Shown here: piece by piece, positions 1 to 7,946 of the stretch | How the letters are laid out: each line of letters opens with the position of its first letter | Position numbering within the stretch: position 1 is the first letter of the stretch | DNA from: a bacterium | GTDB taxonomy: Bacteria > Acidobacteriota > Thermoanaerobaculia > Multivoradales > JAHEKO01 | NCBI GenBank assembly: GCA_024224155.1 | Contig: JAAENP010000015.1 | Coordinates: forward strand, 1 to 59,304 | Direction: 5' to 3' | Length of the DNA stretch: 59,304 nt | Notes under the pieces: model-generated | What the model was told of the DNA's origin: nothing | The model's database searches: none | Seen by the model: only the letters and a program-made list of their open reading frames with translations | Program-made: the position numbers and the translations under genes

Positions 1-67
1 CGACCTCCTCGACTAAGGACTCTTCCCAACCCTCGATCGCGAACGTGACGGCTGCTTGTGCAGACAT
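1..67 (-). CDS. N-terminal fragment of a small cytoplasmic protein, possibly DUF3224
   Basis: The first 22 codons of a gene that runs off the left edge. It starts at the ATG at 65-67, with a strong ribosome site (GGAGGGA) just upstream. The residues MSAQAAVTFAIEGWEESLVE resemble the start of DUF3224 proteins, small beta-barrel proteins of unknown role in which a Trp-acidic pair follows the first strand. The family call rests on very few residues. The reading frame itself is well supported by the start context. Confidence 0.5.
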   Translation of the reverse strand, partial: MSAQAAVTFAIEGWEESLVEEV

Positions 68-100
68 GGATTCCCTCCTTTTTCGACGCCTCGTGATGTC

Positions 101-310
101 CTACTCGCTGATCCGCCGAGACTCGCTCGGCTCGTCGTCGAGAACGCCGGCCATCGCCAGTTCCGCTCCCAGCGCGACGAAAGTGATCGTCGCCGTCACC
201 ACCGCCGCCTTCAGACCCGACAAGACGGCAACGACAGCCGTTGTGATCACGCCCAGCCCGACAACGAGCTTGAGCCACTGTGGAGTCTGGGCAAAGCCTC
301 GTCTCGCCAT
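101..310 (-). CDS. Small hypothetical membrane protein
   Basis: Sixty-nine residues with two hydrophobic segments (about 13-32 and 36-55) and a charged C-terminal tail, consistent with a two-pass inner-membrane protein. It lies 28 bases after the membrane protein at 339-548 and probably shares its transcript. There is no clear ribosome site before the ATG, and no family is recognised. It could be a chance reading frame, but the membrane pattern and the neighbour of the same size favour a real gene. Confidence 0.45.
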   Translation of the reverse strand: MARRGFAQTPQWLKLVVGLGVITTAVVAVLSGLKAAVVTATITFVALGAELAMAGVLDDEPSESRRISE

Positions 311-338
311 GGACCGGTCTGTCAGATCGCTCGTACCC

Positions 339-548
339 TCAGCCGCTGGCGACTGCCTTGGGCCCGCGTAGGATGCGGGCGGGCAAGAGCACGACCGCCT
401 TGAGAAACTGGAAGACGCCGTCCACAGCGATTCCGAGCAGGCGAAAGGGCAGGAGAAGCAGCCAAACGAGCGGGTAGGCGATCAGAGCCAGAAGCGCCAA
501 CGGCCAGCAGAGCACGAGCAAAATCAGCCAAAGCAGGAAAGTCCACAT
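339..548 (-). CDS. Small hydrophobic membrane protein
   Basis: Sixty-nine residues, almost entirely hydrophobic from residue 3 to about 58 (Leu, Trp, Val rich), ending in a basic stretch (ARILRGPKA). This suggests two tightly packed membrane helices with a positively charged cytoplasmic tail. A GGGAG ribosome site lies 8 bases before the ATG, and a TAGAAT -10-like hexamer sits just upstream of that. No function is known. It is probably co-transcribed with the next small membrane gene (101-310). Confidence 0.6.
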   Translation of the reverse strand: MWTFLLWLILLVLCWPLALLALIAYPLVWLLLLPFRLLGIAVDGVFQFLKAVVLLPARILRGPKAVASG

Positions 549-564
549 TTCTCGGTCTCCCTAC

Positions 565-1116
565 CTATTCTACGCTTCCGGGCGCGCCAAGTTCGAACAG
601 AACCGTCCCCTCCTCGGCACCGACTCCAAGAAGCACAAATCCGCATTTCTCGAGAACACGAATCGACCGCTGCGAGTCCGGCAGCGTATGGGCGAGGACC
701 CGCTTGACCTGGCTGTGGCCGAACGCCCAGCCGACCAACGCCCGGACGGCTTCGGACGCGTAGCCCTGACGCTGGTGGGCTTCGAGGACGGAATAGCCGA
801 TTTCTACGCTGCCGTCGGGATCGGGCCTGCCCTTGAAGCCACCGTTTCCGACTGCGACGAGCTCACCGTCCGAATCGCGCCGCAGGAAGTACCACATACC
901 CCAACCGATGGCATCCGGATTGGCCTCGGCGTGCTCGGTGAACCAGGTCATGGAGGCCTCGTCATTGAGGGGCGGCGGCCACTCCGGGGGAACGCGTGCC
1001 CCAATCAGGTCCGCCAAGCGTTTCCTGTCGACCAGTTCGGCCCGCCCACATTCTCCGTCACCCGCGACCAATACGAGGCGCTCGGTCGTCAGTCTTGGCT
1101 GGCGAAGATCGGACAT
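565..1116 (-). CDS. GNAT-family N-acetyltransferase (RimJ/RimL type)
   Basis: A 183-residue acetyltransferase. The N-terminal TERLVL motif, the EIGYSVLEAHQRQGYASEAV block (strand 4, acetyl-CoA pyrophosphate loop) and the late RVLEKCGF motif are typical of RimJ/RimL-like GNAT enzymes, which transfer acetyl from acetyl-CoA to an amine. The start chosen is the ATG at 1114-1116; a longer frame back to 1227 would overlap the glutaredoxin-like gene. The substrate cannot be inferred. The gene lies 49 bases downstream of the glutaredoxin-like gene and may be co-transcribed. Confidence 0.85.
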   Translation of the reverse strand: MSDLRQPRLTTERLVLVAGDGECGRAELVDRKRLADLIGARVPPEWPPPLNDEASMTWFTEHAEANPDAIGWGMWYFLRRDSDGELVAVGNGGFKGRPDPDGSVEIGYSVLEAHQRQGYASEAVRALVGWAFGHSQVKRVLAHTLPDSQRSIRVLEKCGFVLLGVGAEEGTVLFELGAPGSVE

Positions 1117-1165
1117 CGGCAGAGCGTACACCGCAGAGGCGGACCTGAAAAACCCCGACGGTACG

Positions 1166-1417
1166 TTACGAGCGCCGTCGGCGCACGATCCGTAGCAACT
1201 GCCGGCGGTCGAGCCGGACCTTCGCAACCGGCTTGCCCTCCCGCATCAGGACCGGCACGGTGTCTCCGAAGCGGTCGCTCAACACCCGATCCCTGTCAAC
1301 GTCTATCAGCTCGTAGCTCAGGCCCAGCGCCGGCAGGACCTCGTCCAGAACGGCCTTCATCTGGTCACAAAGATGGCACCGCTCTCGGGTCAGCAACTCG
1401 AATGCTGGGTCTGGCAC
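1166..1417 (-). CDS. Glutaredoxin-like (DUF836) protein
   Basis: Eighty-three residues with the thioredoxin-fold active site CHLC at residues 14-17, a VPVL cis-proline motif and a basic C-terminus. This matches the short glutaredoxin-like DUF836 family, thought to carry out thiol-disulfide exchange in the cytoplasm; the natural partner is unknown. The start is GTG at 1415-1417. A TAGACT hexamer ends exactly six bases before it and there is no ribosome site, so the message may be leaderless. Confidence 0.85.
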   Translation of the reverse strand: MPDPAFELLTRERCHLCDQMKAVLDEVLPALGLSYELIDVDRDRVLSDRFGDTVPVLMREGKPVAKVRLDRRQLLRIVRRRRS

Positions 1418-1423
1418 GGACGG

Positions 1424-1429
1424 AGTCTA
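1424..1429 (-). promoter_or_regulatory. Candidate -10 element of the glutaredoxin-like gene
   Basis: The complement reads TAGACT. Six bases separate it from the GTG start, so transcription would begin at or next to the start codon. No good -35 box is visible. The same hexamer recurs before several other starts in the window. Confidence 0.4.
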
Positions 1430-1556
1430 CCGGGTGATCAAGAGCCGGCGACTTCCTGGGCCAGCGTCAAGGTGCCTGTTCTTCGAGCGCGACCGGGCAT
1501 GGTCTCGCGATGCGTTCCTTCGAGGCAAATGGTCGCTCTTCGATGTGGCGGTACCT

Positions 1557-2549
1557 TCAGCGCAAGATCACGTTGCCGTCGGTGGTCGTGATTCGAATCC
1601 TGCCCGCCCCGTCGCCGATCTTGCCGGTTACCCGATCTGCGCGTTCCGAACGAGCGGCGTCCCCACGAGACAAGCGGATGCTGCCGTCGTCGGTCTCGAT
1701 CGTATAGGTCGCCGAGATCTCGGGGCCGAGCTCGAGCGTGACATCTCCATCCTCGACCTCGATCTCGAGATCCAGATCGGTCGCCGACAGCAGAGCGACA
1801 TCGACATCGCCGTCGCTCGAGCGGATCTCGAGCTTCGAGACGTCAGCCCTGTCCACGACGACCCCACCGTCATCGACCATGAGCTTGAAGTTCCCGCTGC
1901 AGCGAACCAGTGAGACATCCCCATCGGCGGCTCGAATCTGAAGCTCGTCCGAGCTACATTCCCGAATGTCGACGTCGCCGTCATCGACCCGGATCTCGAG
2001 CGCGCCTTCGAAACCGTCTATCTCGATGTCGCCGTCTTCGGCTTCGAGCCGCGTGGTCTTCGCCCGGACGTCGGCAAGGGTCAGATCGCCATCGTCGAGA
2101 ACGCAGTCGATATTCCCTCGCCAACCTTCGATATCGACGTCACCGTCATCGCCGCTGGTGTCCAGAACCACCCAGTCAGGGGCCTGAATCGTGTACACGT
2201 AGTCTCGTTCCCGGTTCAAGAAGAAACCGATTCCCATGCTGCCTATCTCGCGGCCCTGAACGAGAATCGTCTCGCCCTTGCGCTCGAAGTCGACTTCAAA
2301 ATCAGGTTCTGTGGCCAGGCCGAGACCTCGGAACTCCGCCTTGTAACGCACCTGGACGTCAATGACGTCTCGATCCCACGGCCGCAGAGAAACGTCGCCG
2401 TCCCCATGGATCAATTCCAGGCGCGCCCCGGGCGCGATCGCGAAGCTCTCGTGAAACTCACGCTCCAGGACCTCGCCACGAGCCGTTCCCGGCATCAGAG
2501 ACAGACTCAGGCTCAGGCCGAGAGTCATCGCTAGCGCTCTTTGTGTCAT
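1557..2549 (-). CDS. Secreted DUF4097-type beta-repeat protein
   Basis: A 330-residue protein with an N-terminal signal peptide (hydrophobic LGLSLSLSLM, cleavage near TARG). The rest is a chain of short beta repeats built around a D-GD-V/I pattern (DGDVSL, DGDVDI, DGDLTL, DGDIEI and so on), characteristic of DUF4097 parallel beta-helix proteins. Their role is unknown; they are often exported or membrane-anchored. The start has a GGAGG ribosome site six bases upstream. It is followed 59 bases away by the DDAH gene in the same orientation, with no obvious functional link. Confidence 0.85.
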   Translation of the reverse strand: MTQRALAMTLGLSLSLSLMPGTARGEVLEREFHESFAIAPGARLELIHGDGDVSLRPWDRDVIDVQVRYKAEFRGLGLATEPDFEVDFERKGETILVQGREIGSMGIGFFLNRERDYVYTIQAPDWVVLDTSGDDGDVDIEGWRGNIDCVLDDGDLTLADVRAKTTRLEAEDGDIEIDGFEGALEIRVDDGDVDIRECSSDELQIRAADGDVSLVRCSGNFKLMVDDGGVVVDRADVSKLEIRSSDGDVDVALLSATDLDLEIEVEDGDVTLELGPEISATYTIETDDGSIRLSRGDAARSERADRVTGKIGDGAGRIRITTTDGNVILR

Positions 2550-2608
2550 TGCTTTCCTCCCATACTCCCCTACGCCTTCAGACCGAGCAAAGTTCCGTCG
2601 CCTGGCGG

Positions 2609-3373
2609 CTAGGCCCGGAAGACGAGGCTGCAGCAGGTGACCCCCGCCTCCGCCTTGATCAACTCCGAGACGTCGACCGCGCGCACCTCGATTTCCACTC
2701 GCCCGAGCCGAGCCAGGGTCCGCGGATACTGTCGGGGTAGAAGCGCTCGGTCTCCCACAAGAAGCGCGTTCGCAGCCGCCGGTTCGTCCGGATCAATCGA
2801 GATAACTTCCAAGCGATCGAAGACCGCAGCGTCCACCCAATCGGGGTTGATGAGCAAGGTCCCTGGAGCCACTCGCGTCACCGCGGACTTCAGATGCAGG
2901 CACCCGGAGAACTCGACCGTGGTCACCGAGTACTCACCCGGCTCCAACAGCCGGCGCAGCTGATCGATCCCGGCCGTATTGGTGCGCTTCGACAAGCCGA
3001 CGTAGAGGTGTTTCCCCACCTGAAGGACATCGCCTCCGTCCAGCACTCCGGGTGCTCCAATCTGCGCCAGCCGCCGGTGCTTCTCGAGCGCATCGGCGAT
3101 CGAAGGCCTTTCCCCCCTCCGCGACGGTGCCCCCGGCCGGGTGATCACGGCCATCTCGTCCAAGACCACGGCGACGTCTTCGACGAACACCGAATCCGGG
3201 AGATCCGGCTGAGCCGGCAGTCTCTCGATCACACAGCCGAGCTCTTCCAGGCACCGCTCGTATTCCCGATGCTGCTCTCGCGCGCGCCCGACGTCGATCG
3301 GCCGCCGTTCGACGTGGGTCAGCTCACAGCGGTCGAAGGCGGGGCTGACCTCTCGGGTCAAAGCAACCAACAT
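2609..3373 (-). CDS. N(G),N(G)-dimethylarginine dimethylaminohydrolase (DDAH)
   Basis: A 254-residue amidinotransferase-fold enzyme predicted to hydrolyse methylated arginine to citrulline and methylamines in the cytoplasm. Visible active-site features are the SVFVEDVAVV segment (acidic substrate ligand), the catalytic His in GCLHLKS (about H160) and the C-terminal nucleophile in GVTCCS (about C247). Length matches bacterial DDAH. A related arginine deiminase-type hydrolase remains possible, but the short length and the GVTC-C-S ending favour DDAH. A TAGACT -10-like hexamer lies at 3399-3404 on the same strand, 25 bases before the ATG. Confidence 0.85.
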   Translation of the reverse strand: MLVALTREVSPAFDRCELTHVERRPIDVGRAREQHREYERCLEELGCVIERLPAQPDLPDSVFVEDVAVVLDEMAVITRPGAPSRRGERPSIADALEKHRRLAQIGAPGVLDGGDVLQVGKHLYVGLSKRTNTAGIDQLRRLLEPGEYSVTTVEFSGCLHLKSAVTRVAPGTLLINPDWVDAAVFDRLEVISIDPDEPAAANALLVGDRALLPRQYPRTLARLGRVEIEVRAVDVSELIKAEAGVTCCSLVFRA

Positions 3374-3396
3374 CCAGCTTTTCTTGCCTTGCTAAT

Positions 3397-4524
3397 TCAG
3401 TCTATTGGTCGAACTTCGCTACCGGGTGGTGCCCGTTGGGCGCTGCCAGGATCCTTAACCGAATCCTCTTCGCCCAACCCGGCCAGCACCTCGATGACGA
3501 TACCGTCCGAAAGGCCCGTCTCTACTCGCCGAACCTCGAAATCCTGACCGCCGTTCTCGACCTCGACGAAGGTGCCATCGTCATCGAACTGCAGCCAGCT
3601 TTCCTGAATCGCCAGCACCTCATCCCGCTTGTCGAGGACGATGTCGGCATTCGCGCTGTAGTTCGCGCGCACGAAGACGTCCGCTTTCAGATCCATGGCG
3701 GCACGGATCTCGAATTGGATCGCGCCGTCCTCCTCGACCCCCTTGGGCGCGATGTACTCGAGAGTTGCTCGGAACTGCTCCTTTTCGACGGCACCGACCG
3801 TCAGCTGAAGCTCCATGCCCTCGCGCAGATTGCCGACCTCGCTCTCATCGACCTTGCCTTCGAAGATCATCTCGGTCATATCCGCAACCGTCGCGATCGT
3901 GGTGCCGTCGTTGAAGGTATTGGCCTCGATGACCGAGTCGCCCTCCTCCACCTCGGCCTCGAGCACCATACCCGCCGCGGTCGCTCTGACCAGAGTATTG
4001 CCAGCATAGGCGGACTTCTTACGCGCGCCCTCGCGGATCACCGCCAGGTTGTCTTCCGCGGCCGCCACCTCTTCCTTGGCATTCTTGAGCTCGATCTCCC
4101 ACACCTTGTAGGTCGCCTCGGAGACGACGCCTTCCTGGAAGAGCTGGCGGTTTCGCTTGTACTCGGTCTCGGCGTTCTCCAGGCTGATCCTCGAGCGATT
4201 CAAGCGACTCTCCGCGCCGGACAGACTGACCATGTTTGGGATGATCGTGACCTTGGCGATCAAGTCACCCTCTTTGACGATGTTGCCGGGCTCGACGTAG
4301 ATCTGGTCGACGATCCCGGAGACTTGGGGCTTGATCTCGATCTCCTTGCGCGGCACGACCGACCCCGTGGCCACGGTCTTCTTGACGATCGAAGCCACGA
4401 ACGGCTGGTTGGTCTCGTAGGCCACCGGCTCTTCCTGAGATTTCGCCCACAGAAAATAGAGCGTGCCCGCGAAGCTCGCGAGCAGAACGACGCCAAGGAG
4501 AGAGAGCAGAACTTTCTTGATCAT
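3397..4524 (-). CDS. Periplasmic adaptor (membrane fusion) subunit of a MacAB-type exporter
   Basis: A 375-residue HlyD/MacA-type adaptor. It has an N-terminal membrane anchor (KKVLLSLLGVVLLASF), a first lipoyl half-motif around GSVVPRKEIEIKPQVSG, a coiled-coil hairpin (about 95-165), the second half-motif and beta-barrel, then a membrane-proximal domain. It would bridge the inner-membrane permeases encoded immediately upstream to an outer-membrane channel; no TolC-like gene is in the window. The ATG at 4522-4524 is preferred because it has an AGAGGA ribosome site; a TTG six codons earlier overlaps the upstream stop codon. It is the last gene of the four-gene operon. Confidence 0.88.
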   Translation of the reverse strand: MIKKVLLSLLGVVLLASFAGTLYFLWAKSQEEPVAYETNQPFVASIVKKTVATGSVVPRKEIEIKPQVSGIVDQIYVEPGNIVKEGDLIAKVTIIPNMVSLSGAESRLNRSRISLENAETEYKRNRQLFQEGVVSEATYKVWEIELKNAKEEVAAAEDNLAVIREGARKKSAYAGNTLVRATAAGMVLEAEVEEGDSVIEANTFNDGTTIATVADMTEMIFEGKVDESEVGNLREGMELQLTVGAVEKEQFRATLEYIAPKGVEEDGAIQFEIRAAMDLKADVFVRANYSANADIVLDKRDEVLAIQESWLQFDDDGTFVEVENGGQDFEVRRVETGLSDGIVIEVLAGLGEEDSVKDPGSAQRAPPGSEVRPID

Positions 4525-4538
4525 GGGGATTCCTCTGT

Positions 4539-5801
4539 TCAAACGGCGTGAAGTGCCTCGACCGGACTGATGGAGAGCGCGCGCCGAGCCGGAATCATGC
4601 CAGCCAAAAAACCGGCAACGACGAGGACCAACAGCGCAAAAGTGGCGTTGCCGAAGCTCACGCCCGGGTTCTGGAACATCTGGGCGTTCATGCCCGCGGT
4701 CTCGAGACCGACTCTGACGCCTTCCACCAGGCCGACTCCGCCGAGGAGCCCCAGATAGCCGGCGAGCCCGGTCAGCACGATCGACTCGAGGAGGATCTGC
4801 CCCACAATGCCCACCGGTGTGGCGCCGATCGCCCGTCGCAGGCCGATCTCCTTGGTCCGCTCCTTGACCACAATCAGCATGATGTTCGAAACACCAATGA
4901 CCCCGGCGGCGAGGGTTCCAACGCCGACAATCCAGATCAGCATCCGAATCCCGCCGAAGAGCCCTTGGACCTTGCGGAACTCCTCCTCGGTATTCCAGCT
5001 GCCCAGCGCACGCGTATCGTCGGGATGCACCCGGTGACGCCGCTTGAGCAAGGCCAGGACCTTCTCCTCCACCTCGGCCGCCGAGTGCTCAGGTTGCGAG
5101 GTGATCGCGTACCAGCCGAGCTCATCTCCATAGTTGAAGGCGCGCTGGAACGTCGTGAACGGGGCATAGATAGTCTCCGCGTCTCGAATAGCTTGTTCAC
5201 CCCGCGATCTCGGACCGAACACGCCGACGACCTTGAAGTAGACGCCGTTGATCTTGACGTGGTCGCCGATAGGATCTTCGCCGTCCTCGAAGAGCACCTC
5301 GCGCACTCGCTCCCCGATCACGGCGACCTTTCGGCTCTCTGCCAAATCGTGATCGTTCAGAAAGCGGCCCTGGAGGACCTTGATCGGCTGAATGTCGACG
5401 ATCTCGGGGTAGTCCCCCATGACGTTGAAGGCTCCGGCCTTGACTCCGCGAGTGACGTTGTTGCCACCTCGAAATCCACCCAGCTGATTGCGAGGGGCGA
5501 TGACCGCGGCCTCGGGGATCTCACGTCGAATTGCCTCGGTGTCCTGGTTGGAGAGCTCGAACCTGCGCCCTGCCGGAAGCCCCCGGAAGGGCTTGCTGGT
5601 GCGCTGGGTCCAAACGTAGAAGCTGTTGGTGGCGCTGCCGGTGAAGTCGCCGTTGACCCCGTTCTCGAGACCGCGGCCGGACCCCAACAACAGCATGAGC
5701 ATGAAGATGCCCCAGAAGACTCCGAACATGGTGAGGGCCGTGCGCAGCCTGTTCTTTGCCAGGGAGGAGTAGATTTCTTGCCAATTGTCCAGGTCAAACA
5801 T
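4539..5801 (-). CDS. MacB-type ABC transporter permease (second)
   Basis: A 420-residue permease with an N-terminal helix (about 24-44), a large periplasmic MacB_PCD domain, then three C-terminal helices of the FtsX domain with the conserved EIGLRRAIGATP block and the ending ARRALSISPVEAL. It opens MFDLDNWQEI, nearly the same as the neighbouring permease (MFDLDKWQEI), so the two are ancient tandem duplicates and probably form a heterodimer with the shared ATPase. MacB-type mechanotransmission transporters move lipopeptides, toxins or lipoproteins in the periplasm; the substrate here is unknown. Confidence 0.9.
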   Translation of the reverse strand: MFDLDNWQEIYSSLAKNRLRTALTMFGVFWGIFMLMLLLGSGRGLENGVNGDFTGSATNSFYVWTQRTSKPFRGLPAGRRFELSNQDTEAIRREIPEAAVIAPRNQLGGFRGGNNVTRGVKAGAFNVMGDYPEIVDIQPIKVLQGRFLNDHDLAESRKVAVIGERVREVLFEDGEDPIGDHVKINGVYFKVVGVFGPRSRGEQAIRDAETIYAPFTTFQRAFNYGDELGWYAITSQPEHSAAEVEEKVLALLKRRHRVHPDDTRALGSWNTEEEFRKVQGLFGGIRMLIWIVGVGTLAAGVIGVSNIMLIVVKERTKEIGLRRAIGATPVGIVGQILLESIVLTGLAGYLGLLGGVGLVEGVRVGLETAGMNAQMFQNPGVSFGNATFALLVLVVAGFLAGMIPARRALSISPVEALHAV

Positions 5802-5863
5802 CGCCCAAAACCCTCTCCAGAAGCGCTGGCCGAGCAGCGAGGTCGAACAGTCGGTCGACTCGC

Positions 5864-7096
5864 CTACTCATCCTTGAGCGCCTCCACCGGTTGAACTCTC
5901 GCCGCGCGGTACGCCGGAACAGACCCCGCCAGCGTACCGGCCAGCACCAGAAGCGCGGTCGCCGCCAAGGCCAGACGCAAATCGATCCCGGGATTGACGA
6001 AGAATTCCGAATCGGGCAGAAAGGCCGCTCCCAGCTCCAACAGCACGACCCCCAGGACCAGTCCGACGTAGCCCGCAACGGCCGTGATGAAAACCGACTC
6101 CTGCAGAATCAAGCCCAGAATCGAGCCCGGTGTCGCTCCCAGCGCCTTGCGCACACCGATCTCCTGCGTCCGCTCCTTCACCACGATTATCATGATGTTG
6201 GAAACACCCACGACGCCGGCAAGGATGGTCCCGATGCCGATGATCCAGACGAAGATCCTGATGCCCGACATCAGGTTGACAAAGCGCTCGAAGAACTCGT
6301 TCAAATTGTTCACGAACACGGCTCGGCGATCCTCCGGCGCGAACCTGTGCCGCTGGGCCAAAGTCTCCCGAATCTCGGTGGCCATGGCGTCGGTCGTCTC
6401 CAGATCGGCCTCACCGGTCGTCAGCATGAACATCCGGATCCGATTGCCGCCCGCAAACGCCTTCTGAGCGGTCGAGATCGGCAGGTAGATCTTCTCCTCT
6501 TCGGATTCTCCGCCGGCGTCACGAAAGAGACCGACGACTCGAAAGGGTATGCCGTTGATATTGATGTACTCGCCGACGGCTCTGTCCTTGCCGAACAATC
6601 CCTCCTTGACCCGCTCGCCGATGGCGGCCACCTTGCGGTACTCGGCGATATCGAGATCGTTCAGGAAACGACCCTCGCTGACGATCGTCTTCTCGAGGTG
6701 CTGGTGGTCCGGGTGTACGGACCGAATGTCATAGCTCCCGGTCTCACCGCGGTACGCGACCGTCAGTTGGCCCCTCGGATAGAAGCGAGAGGTGATGTAC
6801 TCGACGCCATCGATATCACGGGCGATGATCTCGTGGTCTTCGTTGGTGAAGCGCACGTTCCGACCGGGCTGGAGGCCGGCGTGCGGCACCGAGGTCTGCC
6901 CGCTCCGAACCCAAATCGAGTTCACGGCGTCGTCGCGAAACTGATACTCGATGCCGTTGGCCAAGCCCTCGCCGGAGCCCATCAAGACGACCAGCATCAG
7001 GATTCCCCACGCCACGCTGAATCCGGTCAGGAAGGTCCGTAGCTTGTTCTGGCGAATCGTCGCCAGGATCTCCTGCCACTTGTCGAGGTCGAACAT
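5864..7096 (-). CDS. MacB-type ABC transporter permease (first)
   Basis: A 410-residue paralogue of the adjacent permease with the same architecture: one N-terminal helix (about 24-42), a periplasmic MacB_PCD domain and a C-terminal FtsX domain with the EIGVRKALGATP coupling motif and the ending AYRAARVQPVEAL. The gene begins three bases after the stop codon of the ATPase gene, showing tight translational coupling. The two permeases diverge most in the periplasmic domain, as expected for a heterodimer. Confidence 0.9.
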   Translation of the reverse strand: MFDLDKWQEILATIRQNKLRTFLTGFSVAWGILMLVVLMGSGEGLANGIEYQFRDDAVNSIWVRSGQTSVPHAGLQPGRNVRFTNEDHEIIARDIDGVEYITSRFYPRGQLTVAYRGETGSYDIRSVHPDHQHLEKTIVSEGRFLNDLDIAEYRKVAAIGERVKEGLFGKDRAVGEYININGIPFRVVGLFRDAGGESEEEKIYLPISTAQKAFAGGNRIRMFMLTTGEADLETTDAMATEIRETLAQRHRFAPEDRRAVFVNNLNEFFERFVNLMSGIRIFVWIIGIGTILAGVVGVSNIMIIVVKERTQEIGVRKALGATPGSILGLILQESVFITAVAGYVGLVLGVVLLELGAAFLPDSEFFVNPGIDLRLALAATALLVLAGTLAGSVPAYRAARVQPVEALKDE

Positions 7097-7099
7097 CGG

Positions 7100-7864
7100 T
7101 CAGTCCGCCATCGCGGAGACGCCCGACCCCAGCGCTCCGTTGGACTCTACTTTCGGATCGTCCTTCGCACCCGCTCCGTTGCCCCCCGCTCCGTTGTTCT
7201 GCTCGTGACCGATCACTCCGTCGAGCAGATGAATCACCCGATCGGTCATCTCCGAGATCTCGTGCTCGTGGGTCACCACGACGACCGTCGTGCCCTTCTC
7301 ATTGATCGAGCGGAGTATCTCGATGACCTCGCGCGAGGTCTGGCTGTCGAGCGCGCCCGTGGGCTCGTCGGCAAGCATGACCTTCGGCTTCGTAATCAGG
7401 GACCGCGCGATCGCGACCCTCTGCTGCTGGCCGCCCGAGAGCTCTCCGGGCAAGTGACCTGCCCAATCGGCAATTCCGACCCGGTCGAGATACTCCAGCG
7501 CTATGCGGTTGCGCTTGCGCCGCCCGATCTTCTGGTAATAGAGCGGCAGCGCAACGTTCTCGACCGCGGTCTTGAACGGGATCAGGTTGAAGGACTGAAA
7601 GACGAAGCCTAGAAGCCGGTTTCGGTAGTACGCCGCCTCGGTCTCTGAGAGGTCCTTGATCAGCGTGCCCGCCAGGTGGTACTCGCCGCTGTCGTACTTA
7701 TCCAGGATGCCCAGAACGTTGAGCAAGGTGGATTTGCCGGAGCCCGACGGCCCCATGATCGACACCATCTCGCCCTCGGCGATCTCGAGATCGATGCCCT
7801 TGAGGACATGTAGCCGGCTCTGACCCACAGAGTACGATTTGTTGATATCGGCCAGGCGCAGCAT
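7100..7864 (-). CDS. ABC transporter ATP-binding protein (MacB/LolD type)
   Basis: A 254-residue nucleotide-binding subunit: Walker A GPSGSGKST (38-46), Q-loop VFQSFNLIP, signature LSGGQQQR, Walker B VMLADEP, then the D-loop GALDSQTS and the H-loop VTHE. This pattern is that of the LolD/MacB/FtsE subfamily. The C-terminal tail after residue 225 is Gly/Ala/Asn rich and probably disordered. It is the first gene of the operon ATPase-permease-permease-adaptor. Confidence 0.92.
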   Translation of the reverse strand: MLRLADINKSYSVGQSRLHVLKGIDLEIAEGEMVSIMGPSGSGKSTLLNVLGILDKYDSGEYHLAGTLIKDLSETEAAYYRNRLLGFVFQSFNLIPFKTAVENVALPLYYQKIGRRKRNRIALEYLDRVGIADWAGHLPGELSGGQQQRVAIARSLITKPKVMLADEPTGALDSQTSREVIEILRSINEKGTTVVVVTHEHEISEMTDRVIHLLDGVIGHEQNNGAGGNGAGAKDDPKVESNGALGSGVSAMAD

Positions 7865-7887
7865 GAGGCAATCCCCGAGTAATCGAA

Positions 7888-7914
7888 GGAGCTTTCTCCC
7901 GCGGGGTTAGCTCC
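7888..7914 (-). other. Hairpin between the glutamate dehydrogenase gene and the ABC operon
   Basis: GGAGCT and AGCTCC form a six-base stem around a loop that itself contains CCCGCGGG. It lies after the stop codon of the dehydrogenase gene and 24 bases before the ATPase start. It could end dehydrogenase transcripts or affect the leader of the ABC operon. There is no run of T after the stem on the transcribed strand, so a classic terminator is doubtful. Confidence 0.3.
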
Positions 7915-7946
7915 AATTACGGTGAAAACCGACGGGAGTTTCGGCC

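Noticed and set aside
1581-1605. A T-loop-like stretch (GATTCGAATCC) suggesting a tRNA
   Set aside because: It falls in coding sequence of the DUF4097 gene (RIRITTTDG) and no acceptor or anticodon stem could be formed around it.
4525-4542. TTG start at 4540-4542 for the adaptor protein
   Set aside because: The ATG at 4522-4524 has a correctly placed ribosome site and the usual length of the membrane anchor; the TTG overlaps the upstream stop codon without support.
7888-7914. Strong intrinsic terminator after the glutamate dehydrogenase gene
   Set aside because: The stem is only six bases and no T-run follows it on the transcribed strand; it is listed only as a hairpin.
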